A stretch of 48,946 nucleotides of DNA from Solirubrobacterales bacterium (GTDB taxonomy: Bacteria; Actinomycetota; Thermoleophilia; Solirubrobacterales; 70-9): the NCBI GenBank assembly GCA_013821475.1, contig JACDGU010000003.1, forward strand, positions 1 to 48,946, written 5' to 3'. Positions 45,346 to 48,946 of the stretch are shown here, piece by piece; positions within the stretch are counted from its first letter, which is position 1; the number at the start of each line of letters is the position of its first letter. The position numbers were made by a program, and so were the translations under genes. Under the pieces are notes generated by a model. That model did no database searches and was not told the origin of the DNA. It was given only the letters and a program-made list of their open reading frames with translations.

Positions 45346-45963
45346 TTGATGGTTGACCTTGACCTGACCAAGCGGCAGAAGGAGATCTTCGACTTCATCG
45401 GCAAGTACGCCGCCAAGACCGGCTACCCGCCGACCGTGCGCGAGATCGGCAAAGCGGTCGGCCTGCACTCCTCTTCGACGGTCCACGCGCACCTGGCGAA
45501 CCTGGAGAAGATCGGGCTGCTGCGGCGCGATCCTTCGAAGCCACGGGCGATCGAGCTGCTGTTCGACAAGGCGAAGCGGACGATCAGCCCCGGTAGCGGA
45601 CTGCCGTTGGTCGGCCAGGTCGCTGCCGGCGAGCCGATCCTCGCCGAGGAGAACATCGAGGAGTATCTCGAGATCCCCGACGTGATCGGCGGCGAGGACG
45701 GCGACTACATCCTGCAGATCCGCGGCGAAAGCATGAAGAACGCCGGCATCATCGAAGCCGACTACGTCGTCGTGCGTCCGGCCGACATCGCAGCCGACGG
45801 CGAGATCGTCGTCGCCCTGATCGGCGAAGAGGCCACCGTCAAGCGCTTCTTCCGCGAGGCCGACCACATCCGCCTGCAGCCCGAGAACGACGAGATGGAT
45901 CCGATCCTCACCACCGAGGCAAAAGTCCTGGGCAAGGTCGTAGGAGTCTTCAGGAAGGTTTAA
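45346..45963 (+). CDS. lexA: SOS-response repressor LexA
   Basis: 205 residues. Winged helix: LTKRQKEIFDFIGKYAAKTG and PPTVREIGKAVGLHSSSTVH. Self-cleavage site Ala-Gly in LVGQVAAGEPILAEE; catalytic Ser in QIRGESMKNAGI and Lys in EEATVKRFFRE. It represses DNA-repair genes and is cleaved when RecA filaments form. GGAGGGG precedes the ATG at 45346 (45349 is also possible). The stop overlaps the convergent SDR gene by 4 nt. Confidence 0.97.
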   Translation: MMVDLDLTKRQKEIFDFIGKYAAKTGYPPTVREIGKAVGLHSSSTVHAHLANLEKIGLLRRDPSKPRAIELLFDKAKRTISPGSGLPLVGQVAAGEPILAEENIEEYLEIPDVIGGEDGDYILQIRGESMKNAGIIEADYVVVRPADIAADGEIVVALIGEEATVKRFFREADHIRLQPENDEMDPILTTEAKVLGKVVGVFRKV

Positions 45964-46796
45964 CCGCTCTCCTTGGGCCACTTGCCCGAGGCGATCAGCT
46001 TCTTGTAGCGCCGCTGTTTCCGCCGCGCGTCCCACATCACCAGTGGGATCAGGCGCAGGCCGAGGCGGGGGAAGAGGTCGAAGCTGCGCAGGACCGGGCC
46101 GCGCCAGCGAGGGACGATCGCGATCGGGCGCGGGCGCTCGGTCAGCTTGCCCGCCTCGCGGGCCACCTGCTCCGGGGTGAGGAGCTGGCCCGAGAAGGAG
46201 CCGGCGGCGTCGAGGTCGTCCAGCTTGTCTTCCAGCATCGGGGTCCAGATTCCGTCGGGACAGAGCGCCGAGAGATGGATCTCGCGGTGGCCGGCGCGGC
46301 GCAGGTCGAACAGGGTGCCGAGCGTGAAGGCCATCGCCGCGTGCTTGCTTGCCGCGTAGGTGACCTCTCCCGGCGCGGCGACGATGCCGGCCAGCGAGAC
46401 GACGTTGATCACCTGGCCGCGACCGGCCGGCACCATCTGCTCGAGTGCGGCGACGGTGCCGTTGATCGTGCCGGTGGCGTTGATCGCCAGCATCGAGGCC
46501 CGCGTGGGCTCGTCCTGCTCCCAGGAGAGGCCGGTGCGCAGGACGCCGGCGTTGTTGACCCAGAGGTCGAGCAAGCCGTGCTCGGCGACGACCGCGGCGG
46601 CCAGCGCGCGGCAGGCCGCCTCCTCGCGAACGTCCAATACCGACGAGCTGGCCGCGTCGCCGATCAGCGCCGCCGTCGCCGCGGCGGCCCCACCGTCGAT
46701 GTCGCTGACCGCGACCGCGTAGCCGCGCCCGGCGAGCTCGATCGCGATCGCCCGGCCCAGCCCACCGCCCGCTCCGGTTACGACCGCGGTCCGCAT
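45960..46796 (-). CDS. Short-chain dehydrogenase/reductase
   Basis: 278 residues. Cofactor site TAVVTGAGGGLGRAIAIELA, VSDIDGGAAAATAAL (Asp after strand 2, favouring NAD), LWVNNAGVLRTG, catalytic Ser in INVVSLAGIVAAPG and YxxxK in VTYAASKHAAM. The C-terminal ~55 residues are basic (MWDARRKQRRYKKLI), longer than in classical SDRs, possibly for membrane or partner binding. The ATG at 46796 follows GGCGGGG; 46808 would add MVAG. It is divergent from rnpB across ~59 nt. Confidence 0.88.
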   Translation of the reverse strand: MRTAVVTGAGGGLGRAIAIELAGRGYAVAVSDIDGGAAAATAALIGDAASSSVLDVREEAACRALAAAVVAEHGLLDLWVNNAGVLRTGLSWEQDEPTRASMLAINATGTINGTVAALEQMVPAGRGQVINVVSLAGIVAAPGEVTYAASKHAAMAFTLGTLFDLRRAGHREIHLSALCPDGIWTPMLEDKLDDLDAAGSFSGQLLTPEQVAREAGKLTERPRPIAIVPRWRGPVLRSFDLFPRLGLRLIPLVMWDARRKQRRYKKLIASGKWPKESG

Positions 46797-46855
46797 CCCC
46801 GCCACCATATCCGCCGCGGAGTAGCCGATCCCGGCGTCTCGGGCTACCATCGCCG

Positions 46856-47222
46856 AGCGGGCCGAGCGGACCGCGGGGGGAGAGAAAACCCCTCGAGGAA
46901 AGTCCGGACACCACAGGGCAGGGCGGTGGGTAACGCCCACCCGGGGAAACCCGCGGGAAAGTGCCACAGAAATACACAGCCGATGGCGCGGCCGCACGTG
47001 AGTCGCGTACAGGCAATGGTGAAATGGTGCGGTAAGAGCGCACCGGCGTCGCGGTGACGCGGCGGCCAGGCAAACCCCGCCCGGTGCAAGGCCAAGCAGG
47101 ACCGTCGACCCGGCTCGGCGAGGTCCAGGTGGGTCGCAGGGCGCCCTCGGGCGCCCCTCCGGGGCTCCGGCCCCGGTGAGATAGATGTCCGCTCACGACA
47201 GGATCCGGCTTACAGGCCCGCT
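46856..47222 (+). ncRNA. rnpB: RNase P RNA, bacterial type A
   Basis: The terminal helix P1 is exact: AGCGGGCC (46856-46863) with GGCCCGCT (47215-47222). Conserved regions CR I (GAGGAAAGTCCGGACACCAC), the ACAGAAA segment, AGGCAATGGTGAAATGGTGC, and the 3' GAGATAGATG...ACAGGATCCGGCTTACAG are all present. It is the catalytic RNA for tRNA 5' processing. Length ~367 nt is normal. Confidence 0.95.
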
Positions 47223-47225
47223 AAA

Positions 47226-47253
47226 GGAAAGGCCCTCGAGAGGGGGCCTTTCC
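47226..47253 (+). terminator. rnpB terminator
   Basis: GGAAAGGCCC (47226-47235) pairs with GGGCCTTTCC (47244-47253) 4 nt after the P1 helix. Confidence 0.8.
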
Positions 47254-47356
47254 CATGCCCGCGGCCCTCTCCGTGCATATCTTGCCAACCGGCGCCCAGG
47301 CGTCGATTGGTGGGAATGGACAACGCCTTCGACGCCCGCCTGCCTTTTCCTGTCTT

Positions 47357-47506
47357 AGCGTTTGCTAATCTGCTGCCAACTTCCGCTGAATCTCCGCCTA
47401 CATACCGCGGGGAGCGGGGGACCCAATTAGTTGGGGCGAATCGCCGGCATCAGCCGCGTAGCGCAGCTCTTTCAGCGCGAGCCCGACAGCTAACCCCGTA
47501 AGCGCT
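47357..47506 (+). promoter_or_regulatory. c-di-AMP (ydaO/yuaA) riboswitch
   Basis: Consensus blocks of the ydaO motif appear in order: CGCTGAAT, CGGGGAGCGGGGGACCCA, TTGGGGCGAATC, CAGCTCTTTCAGC, GAGCCCGACAGCTAACCCCG and GTAAGCG. P1 forms from 47357-47365 and 47498-47506 (9 bp, two G-U). It is upstream of an RlpA-like gene, a known regulon type for this riboswitch in actinobacteria. The 3' strand of P1 plus the ribosome site (47502-47516) can instead pair with 47466-47478, hiding the start region. The rest of the 263-nt gap (47254-47356) shows only spacer. Confidence 0.9.
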
Positions 47507-47516
47507 TGGAAAGAGC

Positions 47517-48038
47517 ATGAGAACAGCGATAGACCGCCATGCGCGGATAGTTGATTCACGACGCGCGCTCGGGCCCGAGCGAGGCTCCAGCCGAGCACTT
47601 CGCTGCGCCGCCGCCGCGGCCGTCGCCGCGATCCTGGCGCTGAGCGCAGCCTCCGCCCAGGCGTCGACCGGCGGCGCCTCGAGCTTCACCACCACCGCTG
47701 CCGCCACCGAAGGCGGCGAATTCACCTTCAGCCCGATGAAGGTCGCCGGCGCCAGTTGGTACGGACCCGGCCTGTGGGGCAACAAAACGGCCTGCGGCGA
47801 GACCCTGCGCCCGGAAACCCTCGGGGTCGCCAACAAGACGTTGCCCTGCGGCACCACGGTCAAGTTCGTCTACCACGGGCAGGCGCTGATCACCCAGGTG
47901 ATCGACCGCGGTCCCTTCGTCAAAGGCCGGGCCTGGGACCTCACCGCCGCCGCCGGCGAAGCTCTCGGCTTCGAAGGGGTCGGCCTGGTCCGCTATGCGA
48001 TCGCGACCAGCCTCGCCCGCCCCAGCTCCGCTCACTGA
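47517..48038 (+). CDS. RlpA-like double-psi beta-barrel cell-wall protein
   Basis: 173 residues. A long signal peptide (hydrophobic AAAAAVAAILALSAASAQA at ~32-50) leads to a DPBB domain: VAGASWYGPGLWGNKTACG, GVANKTLPCGTTVKFVYHG and TQVIDRGPFVKGRAWDLTAA, with the Asp of DRGPF and the conserved Cys pair. RlpA-like proteins bind or cleave peptidoglycan glycan strands outside the cell. ATG at 47517 sits just after a purine-rich site (GGAAAGAG) that is embedded in the riboswitch switch helix, so expression should follow c-di-AMP. Confidence 0.9.
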   Translation: MRTAIDRHARIVDSRRALGPERGSSRALRCAAAAAVAAILALSAASAQASTGGASSFTTTAAATEGGEFTFSPMKVAGASWYGPGLWGNKTACGETLRPETLGVANKTLPCGTTVKFVYHGQALITQVIDRGPFVKGRAWDLTAAAGEALGFEGVGLVRYAIATSLARPSSAH

Positions 48039-48145
48039 GCCGCTGGCATAGCTCCTGATGCAGCGACCCTCGCGAACGCGACGGCCGCTGCGAGGGCTAA
48101 CCTGCCGTGTTCAGGAGTGCCTAAATGACGAGAGGAGCAGCACAT

Positions 48146-48874
48146 ATGTCGAGGTCGTCGGACGAAAGACAGCGCGCAGGCAGGCCGCGGAGAGGGCGCT
48201 GGCTGGCGCTGGCGGTCCTCGCGGGCTCGGTCGTTCTCGCCGTCGCCCTCACCGCCGGCTCCAGCGCCGCTCCGGTCACCAAGACCACCGTGACCCTCGG
48301 CAACACCGCCACCCAGCCGGACCCCTCCTGCCCGGAGCTGCCCTGCCAGGCGGTCGGCAGCGTCACCGGCTTCCAGGTCAACAACGGCCAGACCAGCCTG
48401 CCCTTCCTGGTGCCGAAGGACGGCACGATCAAGGCCTGGACGCTGACCCTGGCGCAGCCGACCAACTCGCAGCGCTCGTTCTTCAACGGCTTCTTCGGCA
48501 CTCCGCCGGAGGCGCGCCTGGCGGTCCTGCGGCGAGTGCCGGGCAGCAACCCGCCCCGCTACAACCTGCGCAGCCAGGGCGCGATCAAGGTCCTCTCGCC
48601 CTACCTCGGCCAGACGGTCAAGTTCGGCTCCAATCTCGAAGTCGAAAAGGGCGACATCATCGGCATCACCGTCCCGACCTGGGCCCCGACCTTCGCCCAG
48701 GGCCTGGCCTCCAACGACATCTGGCGCGCCAGCCGGGCCCCCGGGACCTGCACCAACTCGACCGACATCCGCCAGGGCGAACCGCAGCAGAAGGTCGGCC
48801 GACGGGCCACCTACGGCTGCCGGTACACGACTGCCAGGCTGCTCTACACCGCGACCCTGGTCGAGGGCGAATAG
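48146..48874 (+). CDS. Secreted protein of unknown function
   Basis: 242 residues. A basic N-terminus (RQRAGRPRRGRW) and one hydrophobic segment (LALAVLAGSVVLAVALTAGSSA) make an export signal. The mature part is strand-rich: two Cys near the start (PDPSCPELPCQAVGSVTGFQ), a middle region SFFNGFFGTPPEARLAVLRR, and EVEKGDIIGITVPTWAPTFA, then a C-terminal Cys pair. The family is not recognised. The ATG at 48146 follows GAGAGGAG; an ATG at 48125 would add seven residues. The gene lies 107 nt after rlpA. Confidence 0.7.
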   Translation: MSRSSDERQRAGRPRRGRWLALAVLAGSVVLAVALTAGSSAAPVTKTTVTLGNTATQPDPSCPELPCQAVGSVTGFQVNNGQTSLPFLVPKDGTIKAWTLTLAQPTNSQRSFFNGFFGTPPEARLAVLRRVPGSNPPRYNLRSQGAIKVLSPYLGQTVKFGSNLEVEKGDIIGITVPTWAPTFAQGLASNDIWRASRAPGTCTNSTDIRQGEPQQKVGRRATYGCRYTTARLLYTATLVEGE

Positions 48875-48914
48875 CTCTTCCTGGGTCCTCGTTTGGGGGT
48901 CCAGGGGGAGGGGT

Positions 48915-48946
48915 CCGGTGGAGCAACAGCGGGGAGGCTCCACCGG
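48915..48946 (+). terminator. Hairpin at the right edge sharing an 18-nt block with the rapZ hairpin
   Basis: CCGGTGGAGC (48915-48924) pairs with GCTCCACCGG (48937-48946) around a loop containing GCAACAGCGGGGAGGCTC (48923-48940), exactly as at 10691-10708. The stem likely continues past the window, because GGAGGGGT precedes the left arm. Confidence 0.6.

Overview
The window is very GC-rich (third codon positions almost all G or C) and gene-dense. It looks like chromosome from a high-GC actinobacterial lineage. Three things fit that best: an actinobacterial-type SOS box before lexA, a c-di-AMP riboswitch before an rlpA-like cell-wall gene, and many genes that start only 6-11 nt after a TAnnnT -10 hexamer with no Shine-Dalgarno (leaderless mRNAs). 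A deep-branching group such as Thermoleophilia/Solirubrobacterales is my guess, not something the sequence proves.

Layout. 0-4 kb: end of a possible Tad/Flp pilus locus, two toxin-antitoxin modules, a secreted YxFxxD-repeat protein, and a membrane-anchored fusion of a TadG-like head, a VanY-type peptidase and a lytic transglycosylase. 4-7.8 kb: cupin, MaoC hydratase, multi-pass membrane protein, UbiE-like methyltransferase, cupredoxin lipoprotein and enoyl-CoA hydratase. 7.8-18.6 kb: uvrC-rapZ, an ABC-2 exporter, a VOC protein, then gap-pgk-tpiA-gpmI-tgt, nearly all overlapping or closely spaced. 18.7-25.1 kb: lipoprotein/Ser-Thr kinase pair, phosphoesterase, argS, a P-loop-like protein without a Walker A lysine, ccmH/ccmG, and tRNA-Gly.

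25.2-34.5 kb is the most distinctive region. A winged-helix regulator is divergent from three tandem paralogous secreted proteins of 963, 940 and 928 residues that I cannot assign to a known family. Each is built from four diverged copies of a two-cysteine module. A glycosyltransferase follows. 35.6-39.5 kb: SDR, ccmE (Cys/Phe variant), ccmF, secG. 39.6-43.2 kb: an alkane-oxidation cluster (alkB, rubredoxin, TetR regulator, GMC oxidoreductase) with a palindrome upstream. 43.3-45.2 kb: pdxH, a third VapBC module, and a 22-bp near-copy of the tRNA-Leu 3' end that brackets a ~450-bp segment. 45.3-48.9 kb: lexA, SDR, rnpB, the riboswitch with rlpA, and a secreted protein. A hairpin at the right edge shares an 18-nt block with the hairpin behind rapZ.

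Functional links: central glycolysis in one operon; cytochrome c maturation split over two loci (ccmGH and ccmEF); envelope biogenesis and surface display (pilus-linked hydrolase, surface triplet, GT2, RlpA, STPK); hydrocarbon oxidation with its own regulator. No phage structural genes, transposases or CRISPR arrays were seen.
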